This document shows positions 16,724 through 25,161 of a stretch of DNA of 64,000 nt, piece by piece (within the stretch, counting starts at the first letter, position 1; each line of letters starts with the position of its first letter). Under the pieces are notes generated by a model. That model saw only the letters and a program-made list of their open reading frames with translations. It did no database searches and was not told where the DNA came from. Origin of the DNA: Candidatus Eisenbergiella merdigallinarum (GTDB taxonomy: Bacteria > Bacillota > Clostridia > Lachnospirales > Lachnospiraceae); NCBI GenBank assembly GCA_019119355.1, contig DWXE01000039.1, positions 62,001 to 126,000 of the forward strand. Direction: 5' to 3'. The translations under genes were made by a program, and so were the position numbers.

Positions 16724-17912
16724 ATGCCCGGTCTGGCTGTTGTTGGCGCTGAACGCTTTCCTCTATATTTCTTCGGCCCTTTACTCGCCTTTTTTAAGCG
16801 CTTACTACACCCAGAACGGGCTTTCCCCTTCCGAAATCGGGATCCTGATGTGCGTAGGGCCCGTCGCTTCCGTCCTGATTCAGCCCCTCTGGGCCAGGGC
16901 CAGCGACGCCAGCGGCAAGGCCAAAACGTTTGCCGCCCTGGTCATGGCGGGAACCGCCCTTTCCCTGCTCACCTATTATCTGGGGCACAGCTTCGGCGGC
17001 TTCCTGTTTTCCAGCGTTTTGCTCGCCCTTTTCTCCACCTCGGTCAATCCCATGACCGATGCCATCGTGATCCGAAACGCAAACCGCTGCCATTATAATT
17101 TTGCCCTGATCCGCATGGGAGGGACCGTAGGATACGCCGTCGTCGTGCTCCTGGCCGGCATATACCTGCGCCGGTATCCGGCCGCCCAGTTCTTTCTGGC
17201 CGCAGCGTCCTATCTGGCGCTTATGGGGTTCGTTCTCATCATGCCCCGCCAGGAAAACCGCCTGCCCGTATCCCCTCCATCCGGGAGGAAAGAATCCCGG
17301 CGAAAACCGGCCTTCCTCCGCCTGGGAGATATTTTCGAGGATAAAAAGGTGGTTTACGTGCTGGCCTTCGCCTTCGTCTTTCAGGTCGGCGCCAGCTTCT
17401 GCTCCGCCTTTCTCGGCGTGTATGCGGTAGAACTGGGATACGGGCAGTCCCAGATCGGGCTGCTGAACTGTATCTCCGCCAGCAGCGAGATCCCGATCCT
17501 TTTGGGGATCAGAAAACTGACCAGAAAATTCGGCGCCCTCCATCTCATCGCGGCATCCACGTTTCTGATGGGAATCCGCCTGTTTCTCGTTTCCGGAGGA
17601 TCTCTCCCCTTTTTCATGCTGGCTCAGGCCATGCAGGGCGTCACCTACATGGTGGTTCATTTCGGATGCGCTACCTTCATCGGCGGCTGCGTCAAAAGCG
17701 GGAAATCGTTTCAGGGGCAGAGCGTGCTCTATATCATTCAGGCCGGGCTCGCCAGCATCGTCGGAAATGTGCTGGGCGGCCGTCTGGCGGATCTTGCGGG
17801 CAACCGCCTGTCCTACCGGCTGACCGGAGGATTCGTCCTCCTGGCCGCCGTTATCGTTATCTTCGCCCTGTATATGCAGGAGCGCAAAGAAAGGAGGTCC
17901 CCACTCTCATGA
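16698..17912 (+). CDS. Major facilitator superfamily transporter (MFS_1-like)
   Basis: 404 residues, about twelve membrane helices. Start chosen as the TTG at 16698 because GGGAGGT ends 8 bases before it; this lies within the kinase coding end. The pattern FLYISSALYSPFLSAYYTQNGLSPSEIGI, in which the first loop leads into a short Gly-rich A-motif region, is typical of the LacY/NupG-like proton symporters. Transport of a sugar or of a product of the operon is likely; direction is unknown. Confidence 0.82.
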   Translation: MKRKRTRDECPVWLLLALNAFLYISSALYSPFLSAYYTQNGLSPSEIGILMCVGPVASVLIQPLWARASDASGKAKTFAALVMAGTALSLLTYYLGHSFGGFLFSSVLLALFSTSVNPMTDAIVIRNANRCHYNFALIRMGGTVGYAVVVLLAGIYLRRYPAAQFFLAAASYLALMGFVLIMPRQENRLPVSPPSGRKESRRKPAFLRLGDIFEDKKVVYVLAFAFVFQVGASFCSAFLGVYAVELGYGQSQIGLLNCISASSEIPILLGIRKLTRKFGALHLIAASTFLMGIRLFLVSGGSLPFFMLAQAMQGVTYMVVHFGCATFIGGCVKSGKSFQGQSVLYIIQAGLASIVGNVLGGRLADLAGNRLSYRLTGGFVLLAAVIVIFALYMQERKERRSPLS

Positions 17913-19414
17913 AATCGTACTTCACATCCGTCACCCCCGAATCCCAGGGCATCCCGTCTTCGGCCGTGCTGGAATTTCTTTCCGATCTGAAGCGCCGCGG
18001 CCTGGAAATGCACGGGTTCGCCGTCCTGCGGCACGGGAAATGCGTCGCCCGGGGAAGCTGGTATCCCTACGGGGACGATATGGAACACAACGTGTTCTCC
18101 TTTTCCAAAAGCCTGACTTCCACGGCCATGGGCTTTTTGTGGCAGGAAGGGCTCTTAAATCCGTCCGAAAAGCTGACGGACGCCTTCGCGGACTGCATGC
18201 CGGAGGAAATCTCCCCGAACCTGGCCAGGGCCACGGTCCGGGATCTTCTCACCATGGGCTGCGGCCATGATACGGAACCCGCCCTGTCCCGTTACGATGA
18301 CGCCGACGGCTGGCTCAGGCAGTTTTTCTCCCATCCCTTCGTCCACGCCCCGGGAACCGTATACGAATACAATACGGCCGGCACCAACGTGCTCTGCGCC
18401 CTGCTCCTTCGAAAGACCGGGCAGAGCCTGACCGATTATCTGCGGCCCCGCCTCTTCGATCCCCTGGGGATCGGCCGGGATATTTCCTGCGCCCCTCTGG
18501 GCGGCGGCGTCCAGTTCGGCGGCGCGGGATTTCGGCTGAAGCTGGAAGACATGATGCGGTTCGGACAGTTTTTCCTGCAGAAGGGCCGCTGGGAGGGCGA
18601 ACAGCTGCTTTCGGAAGAGTGGTTCCATCAGGCCTGCAGCAAACAGATCGAAACCGCCGGCCGGGCCCATCCCTCCCATCCGGACTGGAACGCGGGCTAC
18701 GGCTATCAGTTCTGGATGTGCAGCGAGCCCGGCAGCTTCCGGGCTGACGGCGCTTTCGGCCAGTTCGCCGTCGTCCTCCCCCAAAAGGACGCGGTCATCG
18801 TCACCCAGTCCTCCACGGAGCAGACCTTTTCCCTGATGGAAGCCATCCACGCCCTTTCTTCCCGGATGCAGGACTGCGCCCTGGCCCCAGATCCGGAGGG
18901 CTGCCAGCGGCTTCTCAGGGCCCAGCAGAGCCTCGAAATCCCTGGCTTTCTCTGTGTCCGGAACCGGCGCATGGAAACCGAAATCGAAGGGCGCGCCTAT
19001 CTTCCCGCGGACAGAGCGGTTTCCTTTAAAGCGTTTTCTTCCGGCATCCGCATCCGGACCGGAAGCCAAACGGATGACGGGGAATGCAAAAAAATCCGAT
19101 TCTCCTTCGAAGCGGACCGGATGATTCTGCACGCGCAGGACAGCGACGGCGACGTTTCCCTGCCCCTGTCCATGAACGGAAGCTATTGCGTCAGCGACCA
19201 GCCCTTCTCCCGGCAGAGCGTGGCCGGCATCGCCCGCTTCGTGGATCATAACGTCATCGAAGCCGTGGTCCGAAACCTGGATCAGCCTTCCGGAAAGCGG
19301 ATGTATTTCCGTTTTTGCGGCGACCGCCTGACCGTTTCGGCCGCATCCACCATCGTCACCGACAGCCCGCTGGCCGGCAGCGGAACCTGGCCCGTTTTTG
19401 AAGCGGAATTATAA
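17909..19414 (+). CDS. Serine hydrolase, beta-lactamase/esterase family, long form
   Basis: 501 residues from the ATG at 17909, which overlaps the MFS stop as ATGA and has AAGGAGGT upstream. Active-site SFSK (S-x-x-K), Tyr motif YEYNTAGTN (Y-x-N), and a YGYQFW...RADGAFGQ block as in the paralogue at 6931-7848. After about residue 330 comes a beta-rich extension of 170 residues. No signal peptide, so cytosolic. Both arms of this regulon contain one such enzyme, which points to de-esterification of an acylated sugar. Confidence 0.82.
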   Translation: MKSYFTSVTPESQGIPSSAVLEFLSDLKRRGLEMHGFAVLRHGKCVARGSWYPYGDDMEHNVFSFSKSLTSTAMGFLWQEGLLNPSEKLTDAFADCMPEEISPNLARATVRDLLTMGCGHDTEPALSRYDDADGWLRQFFSHPFVHAPGTVYEYNTAGTNVLCALLLRKTGQSLTDYLRPRLFDPLGIGRDISCAPLGGGVQFGGAGFRLKLEDMMRFGQFFLQKGRWEGEQLLSEEWFHQACSKQIETAGRAHPSHPDWNAGYGYQFWMCSEPGSFRADGAFGQFAVVLPQKDAVIVTQSSTEQTFSLMEAIHALSSRMQDCALAPDPEGCQRLLRAQQSLEIPGFLCVRNRRMETEIEGRAYLPADRAVSFKAFSSGIRIRTGSQTDDGECKKIRFSFEADRMILHAQDSDGDVSLPLSMNGSYCVSDQPFSRQSVAGIARFVDHNVIEAVVRNLDQPSGKRMYFRFCGDRLTVSAASTIVTDSPLAGSGTWPVFEAEL

Positions 19415-19432
19415 AAAAGAAAGGATATCCCT

Positions 19433-20725
19433 ATGAGCAAAGTCGTGGTCATTTCCTCCGACGCCATGGTCGGAGAAGATCTGGAAACCTACAAAACCCT
19501 GCCTTCCTGGCAGAAATACTTCCGGGGCGGCGCCGAAATCACCGGCGTTTCCTCCATCTATCCCACAGTCACCTTTCCGGCCCACGCCACCATGATGACC
19601 GGCATGTATCCGGACCGGCACGGCGTCTTTTCCAACATGCAGCTGATCCCGCAGGCGGATCCCACTCCCTGGCAGTGGGACAGCGGCTTTCTGACCTGTT
19701 CCGACATCTTCCGTGCGGCAAAAGCGGCGGGGAAGACCACGGCTGCCGTCTTCTGGCCCGTCACCGCAGGCAATCCCGCCATCGACTATCACATCGCGGA
19801 TTACTGGGCCCAGGGCGGGGACGATACCACCGAAAAGGCTTTCGCCCGCGCCGGGGCCAGCCCGGAGGTGCTGGAAATCGTCAGAAAGCACAAAATCCTG
19901 TTCGAAGGCCACGAGCGGGAGCACCCGCAGCGGGACGCCTTCGGCATGGCCTGCGCCGCCGATATCATCCGGCGTTTTCAGCCCGATCTTATGATGGTCC
20001 ATCCCGCCAATCTGGATACGGCGCGGCATGAATCCGGGGTCTTCGGCCCTCACATCGGCCGGGCTCTGGAGGATCTGGACCGCTGGATCGATCAGATCGG
20101 CCTCGCCCTGGAAGACGCCGGGATTCTGGAGGAGACGGACCTGTTTCTGGTCAGCGATCACGGGCAGCAAAACGTGTGCCGCAACATCGGCCTCAACGTG
20201 CTGTTTGCGGAAAACGGCCTGATCCGCCTAGATGAATCCGGCGCCGTAAAGGACTGGGACGCTTGGTGCCTTTCCAACGGCATGTCCGCCCTGGTCTTTT
20301 TGAAAGATCCCTCCGACCGGGCGCTGTATGCAAAAGTCCACGATCTGCTCAAAGGCCTCCTGGCGGAAGGGGTATACGGATTCTCCCGGATCTATACGGA
20401 AGAGGAGGCCAGGCTGGAAGAGCGGTTTGGCGGCCCCTTCTCCTTCGTGCTGGAAACCGACGGGTACACGGCCTTCGGCGATTTCGTCACCCGCCCGCTG
20501 GTGCGCCGCCTGACCAATTCGGATTACCGCTTCGGCCAGGCCACCCACGGCTACCTGCCCCGCTTCGGCCCCCAGCCCATCCTGCTGGCAAAGGGCCCTT
20601 CCATCCGGGAAAACGCCGTGCTGCACGGAAACCACATCGTCAACGAAGCGCCCACCTACGCCAAAATCCTGGGCGCGGACCTGGGCGATACGGACGGAAA
20701 GCCCATAGAGGAAATTCTACGCTAG
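19433..20725 (+). CDS. Alkaline phosphatase superfamily phosphodiesterase (type I phosphodiesterase/NPP-like)
   Basis: 430 residues. Two-metal catalytic centre of the family: first metal Asp in ISSDAM, nucleophile Thr in YPTVTFPAHATMMTG, then SDHGQQ (metal Asp-His) and late ATHGYLPRFGP (metal His). No signal peptide. NPP-like enzymes cleave phosphodiesters of nucleotides or sugars. In this operon it may open a phosphodiester or phosphate-substituted sugar; no substrate can be named. The stop codon overlaps the convergent MATE gene by 4 bases. Confidence 0.82.
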   Translation: MSKVVVISSDAMVGEDLETYKTLPSWQKYFRGGAEITGVSSIYPTVTFPAHATMMTGMYPDRHGVFSNMQLIPQADPTPWQWDSGFLTCSDIFRAAKAAGKTTAAVFWPVTAGNPAIDYHIADYWAQGGDDTTEKAFARAGASPEVLEIVRKHKILFEGHEREHPQRDAFGMACAADIIRRFQPDLMMVHPANLDTARHESGVFGPHIGRALEDLDRWIDQIGLALEDAGILEETDLFLVSDHGQQNVCRNIGLNVLFAENGLIRLDESGAVKDWDAWCLSNGMSALVFLKDPSDRALYAKVHDLLKGLLAEGVYGFSRIYTEEEARLEERFGGPFSFVLETDGYTAFGDFVTRPLVRRLTNSDYRFGQATHGYLPRFGPQPILLAKGPSIRENAVLHGNHIVNEAPTYAKILGADLGDTDGKPIEEILR

Positions 20726-22035
20726 GGGCGTTTCCCTTCCCCCTTCCTGTCCAGCCAGGCCCCCAGAACGGCGGTCAAAAGCTCCGTAACGGGAAATGTC
20801 AGCCACACCCCCATCATGCCCCAGGCCGCGGACATCAGAAAGGCCAGAGGGACGATGAGCAAAAGCCCGCGCAGAAGGGAAGTCAGATGGGCCGGAAGAG
20901 CCCGTTCCACGGAGGTAAAATAAGTGGACAGGATCAGGTTGTATCCGACGAAGGCCACGGAAGTGAAATACAGCTTCAACCCCGTCACCGCGATCCGCTG
21001 CAGCTCTTCGTTCCCCTCGCTGTTGAAGATCCGGGCGATGGGATCCGCAAAGCAGAAAATTCCCAGATAAATGGCTGCGGACAGCGCCAGCATGGAAACC
21101 ATGGCATAGCGCAGGAATCTTCTCGCCGCCTGTCCGTCGTTTTTCCCGTATTCCCTGCTCACCAGCGGCTGGATGCCCTGAGCGATTCCGGTATGGATGG
21201 ATACCACCACCAGAGCGATGTTGGCGATGACCCCATAGGCCGCCACCCCGGTATTTCCCGCGATCCTCAGGATGATGGCGTTGAAAACGATCATCACCAC
21301 GCCCGAAGACAGCTGGGCCAGCAGGGAAGGGAATCCCAGCGACAGATTCACCTTCACCAGTTCTCCCTGGAGGGAAGTCCTGACCGCATGAAATCCCTTC
21401 TCCTTCCGGAGCCAGTGCGGGGCCATGACCGCGATCCCGATGGCGGGAGCCATCCCGGTGGCCAGAACCGCGCCGAAAATTCCCATTCCCAGCGGAAACA
21501 TGAACACATAATCCAAAACGATATTGGAGAAGCTGCCGCACACCGTCGCGGCCATGGCCAGTTGCGGGTTCCCGTCGTTTCTCACGAAACACAGAAGGAT
21601 GTCGTTGAACACAAAGGCGGGCGCGAACAAAAGCAGCACTTTCAGATATATGTTGGACATCTCAAAAATATCCCTGTCCGCGCCCAGAAGGGCCGTAATG
21701 GGTTCCGATGCGAAAATCCCCACCGCCGCGAACAGAAGGGAAAACAGGACTCCCATCCATACGGTATGGGTGAACATCTCGTCCGCCCCCTTCCGGTCTC
21801 CGCAGCTTTTGCTGATGGTAAACCGGGTGGCTCCCCCCATCCCCAGCATCAGCCCCGTTCCGTGAATGAAGTTGTAAATGGGAATGGCCAGATTCAGGGC
21901 CGCCAACCCGTTGGTCCCCAGACTTTTGGACACGAAAAACGTATCCGCCAGAATATAACAGGAAATCGCAACCATGCCAAGCACGCTCATGGACGTATAT
22001 TTGGCGAATTCCCCCATCATTTTTCCCGTTTTCAT
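20722..22035 (-). CDS. MATE-family efflux transporter
   Basis: 437 residues, about twelve helices in two homologous halves. Start chosen at the ATG at 22035, 5 bases after GGAGG; the longer form from 22062 lies upstream of that site. The MatE core (TFFVSKSLGTNGLAALNLAIP near residue 30) is a Na+- or H+-coupled antiporter for drugs or other cationic compounds. It follows the fructosidase operon on the same strand but has its own promoter and a terminator in the leader. Confidence 0.88.
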   Translation of the reverse strand: MKTGKMMGEFAKYTSMSVLGMVAISCYILADTFFVSKSLGTNGLAALNLAIPIYNFIHGTGLMLGMGGATRFTISKSCGDRKGADEMFTHTVWMGVLFSLLFAAVGIFASEPITALLGADRDIFEMSNIYLKVLLLFAPAFVFNDILLCFVRNDGNPQLAMAATVCGSFSNIVLDYVFMFPLGMGIFGAVLATGMAPAIGIAVMAPHWLRKEKGFHAVRTSLQGELVKVNLSLGFPSLLAQLSSGVVMIVFNAIILRIAGNTGVAAYGVIANIALVVVSIHTGIAQGIQPLVSREYGKNDGQAARRFLRYAMVSMLALSAAIYLGIFCFADPIARIFNSEGNEELQRIAVTGLKLYFTSVAFVGYNLILSTYFTSVERALPAHLTSLLRGLLLIVPLAFLMSAAWGMMGVWLTFPVTELLTAVLGAWLDRKGEGKRP

Positions 22036-22060
22036 CATTTCCTCCATTCCGCCATTCCGC

Positions 22061-22119
22061 AAAAAAAGCGCTGAACGTCTGTATCTTCATGGCCTATCGA
22101 TACAAACCTCAACGCTTTT
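22061..22119 (-). terminator. Strong intrinsic terminator in front of the MATE gene
   Basis: Read on the minus strand, the arm at 22119-22099 pairs with the arm at 22085-22064: about 21 base pairs with two or three G-U pairs and one bulge, followed by seven T (22067-22061). It sits between the end of the GH32 gene and the MATE start. It certainly looks able to end the fructosidase operon transcript, and may also attenuate transcripts starting at 22156-22185. Confidence 0.8.
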
Positions 22120-22155
22120 ACCCGGCGGCAAATTTTCTGTATTCTGCTGGTTTTG

Positions 22156-22185
22156 AGTATAACAGAGGACGGCCGGATTTGTCAA
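22156..22185 (-). promoter_or_regulatory. Promoter for the MATE gene overlapping the end of the GH32 gene
   Basis: Minus strand -35 TTGACA (22185-22180), 18-base spacer, -10 TATACT (22161-22156). The -35 overlaps the GH32 stop codon. Any transcript starting here runs first into the terminator at 22119-22061, so expression of the MATE gene probably depends on anti-termination or leak-through. Confidence 0.65.
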
Positions 22186-23705
22186 CGCCTCAGTTCGCGC
22201 CAAACCGCTTCGAACTCCGCCCTTCCCTGCGATCCGAACCGGATCCTGTCGGCCTTTTCATCCGCATAGGTCAGGCAGCTCATGGCCTGTTCCCCTCCGT
22301 TGACAAACACCTCGACGCCGTAGCGGTCCATCACGATCCTCAGCTCGATCCCCCCGCCTCGCGAATCCACATAGCAGCTGCGGCTGCTGACGGAATCCCG
22401 CGTCTGTCCTCCGGACCAGGTGCGGTCGAAGGTCAGCGCGCTGCTGCCCGGCTCGTAATACAGCATCGTCTTATGGCTGTCGTCCGCAGCCAGATCGATC
22501 TCAAACCGACGGTAATCCCCGGCTTTCACCCGCACCGTCATGTCGAACTGCCTGCCCCGGATCCCGGGGATTTCCATCCCCTTATCCTCACCGGAAACGG
22601 GCAGCGGATCCCGGCCGTACACGAAGCTTCCTCCTTCCACGGCAACCGGCCCCGTCTCCACGACCTTTCCGTAATAGCTTTCCAGTTCCCGCACGGGGAG
22701 CTGATACAGCTTATCCCCTTTCAGGTGCAATTCCCGGGGGATCGTCATGAATCCGCACCAGGAGAAACCCTCCGGCGTCAGGTCGTTGTCCCAGCTCTTC
22801 ATCCAGCCGATCATCACCCGGCGGCCGTCCGGCGTCAGCAGCGTCTGGGGGGCGTAGAAATCCAGCCCGTAATCGATGGCCCTGGCTTCCGGGACGATCC
22901 GGCGAAATTCGTGGGTTTCGGGATCGTAGCTTCCCACAAGATAGATGGTCCCGTTTCCGTTATGAAACTCCAGACCCTCCGCCTCCATGGTCTGGGGGGA
23001 AGCGATCAGCACCTGACGGCCGTCCAGGGGGAAGAAGTCCGGGCACTCCCACATCTTTCCGAAGCGGTTTTCGCTGCGGTCCAAAACGGATACCAGTTCC
23101 CATTCCCGCATATCCTTCGAGCGAAACATCGCGATCTGCCCGCTGGTATCCCGGCTCCTGCTGCCCACGACGGCATAAAAACCGTCCTCTTCCTTCCAGA
23201 TCTTCGGATCCCGGAAATCCTCCGGAAAGCTCCCGGCAGGAAGGCAGTCCGCTTCGATCACGGGATTGCATTTCCACTTTTCATAGTTCACCCCGTCGCC
23301 GTCCGCCATGCACTGAGTCTGCCGGACGACGGGCTTTCCATCCGGCCCGGGAATCTCCTTCACGCCCGTGTACATCAGATACTGTCTGCCTTCCCACTCC
23401 AGCGCGCTGCCGGAAAAACAGCCCATCGCATCGAACTCCTCGTCCGGGGCCAGGGCGCAGGGAAGCAGTTCCCAGGAAATGAAATCCTTCGTCTTCGCAT
23501 GCCCCCAGTGCATGGGCCCCCACTGAACGCTGTAGGGATGATATTGAAAAAACAGATGATACTCCTCCCGAAAACTGGAAAAACCGTTGGGATCGTTGAT
23601 CCATCCTGTCGGGCTGCAAAAGTGGAAATCCGGCTTTTGCCCCTCCGGAATCCGTCCGATCTCCTGAAGTTCGAACTCCCTGGCCCGCTGCAATTTCTCG
23701 CTCAT
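22182..23705 (-). CDS. GH32 beta-fructosidase (sucrose-6-phosphate hydrolase type), copy A
   Basis: 507 residues. Five-bladed propeller of GH32 with nucleophile Asp38 in WINDPNG, transition-state Asp166 in FRDPKIW and acid/base Glu220 in ECPDFF, then a beta-sandwich domain. No signal peptide, so it acts on imported (possibly phosphorylated) fructosides, releasing fructose. Last gene of the operon that starts with the importer permease at 31784. A paralogue of equal length lies at 39613-41136; the two are nearly identical at both ends but differ in the middle. Confidence 0.9.
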   Translation of the reverse strand: MSEKLQRAREFELQEIGRIPEGQKPDFHFCSPTGWINDPNGFSSFREEYHLFFQYHPYSVQWGPMHWGHAKTKDFISWELLPCALAPDEEFDAMGCFSGSALEWEGRQYLMYTGVKEIPGPDGKPVVRQTQCMADGDGVNYEKWKCNPVIEADCLPAGSFPEDFRDPKIWKEEDGFYAVVGSRSRDTSGQIAMFRSKDMREWELVSVLDRSENRFGKMWECPDFFPLDGRQVLIASPQTMEAEGLEFHNGNGTIYLVGSYDPETHEFRRIVPEARAIDYGLDFYAPQTLLTPDGRRVMIGWMKSWDNDLTPEGFSWCGFMTIPRELHLKGDKLYQLPVRELESYYGKVVETGPVAVEGGSFVYGRDPLPVSGEDKGMEIPGIRGRQFDMTVRVKAGDYRRFEIDLAADDSHKTMLYYEPGSSALTFDRTWSGGQTRDSVSSRSCYVDSRGGGIELRIVMDRYGVEVFVNGGEQAMSCLTYADEKADRIRFGSQGRAEFEAVWRELRR

Positions 23706-23730
23706 CCTGAATGACTCCTTTTCTCCGATT

Positions 23731-25161
23731 TTATTTTTCCGCCATCGCCATGGCCTTCACATTGCTGAATTTCGCCTTCCCAAAAGAAAAGAGACCGAAT
23801 TCCCCTTCCCTGCAGTCATACATCCGAAAGCTCAGGGCCGCCTCTTCGTTCACCCACACGGTCCCGGCGCTCTTTTCCGTCACGATTTCCATCCGGTAGA
23901 CTCCGTCCTCCGGAATCCGCAGGGCCGTTTCCAGCTCCACGTCGTAGGGGAAGGCCTTCCCTCCCTCTTCCGACTGGCGCAGCCACGACCGGAAGACCAG
24001 CCGCCGGCGCTGCGGCTCCACGTAAAGAAAATACCCCCTCGACAAATCCCGTTCCAGATGCAGCGCCACGCCGGCACAAACGGCTTCTCCCGCTTCCATT
24101 TCCACCGAAAAGCGGCCGGTTTCGGGCATCGGCCCGCACAGCGCGGTCTGGCAGCTCTCCTCCTGCGCCGCCACAAGCTGCCCGTCCCGTTCTCTCCACC
24201 CGGGCGTGACCGGCTCCATCCTGCGATTCGACAAAACGGGGAAAAACGATTCCGCGCCGTCCGGGAGGCAGAGCCCCAGATCTCCGTCCGGCTGCTGCGT
24301 CAGCTGGTGAATGACCATATTTCCGCCCCAGTCCCAGGTCCGGTAATCCTGCCCCGGCTGCCGCTTTGGCCAAAATCCGAACAGGTCCTCTTCCTTCGTG
24401 GGATTCCAGCCGAACAGGCAGCGGCGGTTCCCGTCGTCTGCGGTCTTCGCCGCATAAAAGGCGCGGCCGTCCAGCCTGTGATTTTTGGGGATCTTCCACC
24501 CCGTTTCCCCGATCCGGCGCTTCACATAACGGGTTCCGAACAGGGTGGTATAGGAAGAAAAGACCAGATATTCCCACCCGCCCATCCGGAAGAAATCCGG
24601 ACACTCGCAGGCTCCGGCAAAGCGCCGGGGATTGTAGAAGGGCTCCCGGTATTCCCAGTTCTTCAGATCCTTTGAGACGCACAGCCCCACGCATCCCGTC
24701 TGAGCATGCCCTTCGTTCGCCCTGGCCGCCACCAGCATCCAGTATTCTCCCAGATCCTCCCGCCGGATTATCCTGGGATCCCTCCAGTCCGGGCCGCTGT
24801 AAATGACCCCGTCCGGGCCGAAGGTATCCTCTTCCACGAAGTCCCATCGATCCAGACTTTCGTCCCTGCTGACGTAATGGGTGATCTCCTGATTTCCCTC
24901 CGGAAAACGGCAGGCGAACAGATGCCATTTTCCTTCCGCATAAATCAGATCCCCGGTCCCTCCCAGGACGCCGACGGGCGTCTCCGGCCCCATATGGATC
25001 AGATCCGCGCTGTCCATCCTGTGCCATCCAAAAACCGCGTCCGGCCGCTTCGGATCCTTCCAGGACTTCAAGTAAAAGATCCTCCACTTTCCGTCGATAA
25101 ACTTCGGGATCACATCCCCGCATCTTGCTCCGGGCGCTCTGTAAAAATAGGTCTCTCCCAT
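23731..25161 (-). CDS. GH32-clan glycoside hydrolase with GDV nucleophile motif
   Basis: 476 residues from the ATG at 25161 (AGGAGG upstream). The three acidic residues of clan GH-J are recognisable: Asp16 in CGDVIPKF (replacing WMNDPNG), Asp128 in DWRDPRI and Glu186 in ECPDFF. This GDVIP subgroup is widespread in gut Firmicutes but its substrate is poorly known; fructofuranosides or difructose compounds are plausible. No signal peptide. Its start lies 52 bases inside the end of the radical SAM gene, an unusually long overlap. Confidence 0.8.
   Translation of the reverse strand: MGETYFYRAPGARCGDVIPKFIDGKWRIFYLKSWKDPKRPDAVFGWHRMDSADLIHMGPETPVGVLGGTGDLIYAEGKWHLFACRFPEGNQEITHYVSRDESLDRWDFVEEDTFGPDGVIYSGPDWRDPRIIRREDLGEYWMLVAARANEGHAQTGCVGLCVSKDLKNWEYREPFYNPRRFAGACECPDFFRMGGWEYLVFSSYTTLFGTRYVKRRIGETGWKIPKNHRLDGRAFYAAKTADDGNRRCLFGWNPTKEEDLFGFWPKRQPGQDYRTWDWGGNMVIHQLTQQPDGDLGLCLPDGAESFFPVLSNRRMEPVTPGWRERDGQLVAAQEESCQTALCGPMPETGRFSVEMEAGEAVCAGVALHLERDLSRGYFLYVEPQRRRLVFRSWLRQSEEGGKAFPYDVELETALRIPEDGVYRMEIVTEKSAGTVWVNEEAALSFRMYDCREGEFGLFSFGKAKFSNVKAMAMAEK

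Noticed and set aside
17666-19414. A 582-residue serine hydrolase frame
   Set aside because: The first 81 codons overlap the MFS gene; the ATG at 17909 with AAGGAGGT and an ATGA junction is the real start.
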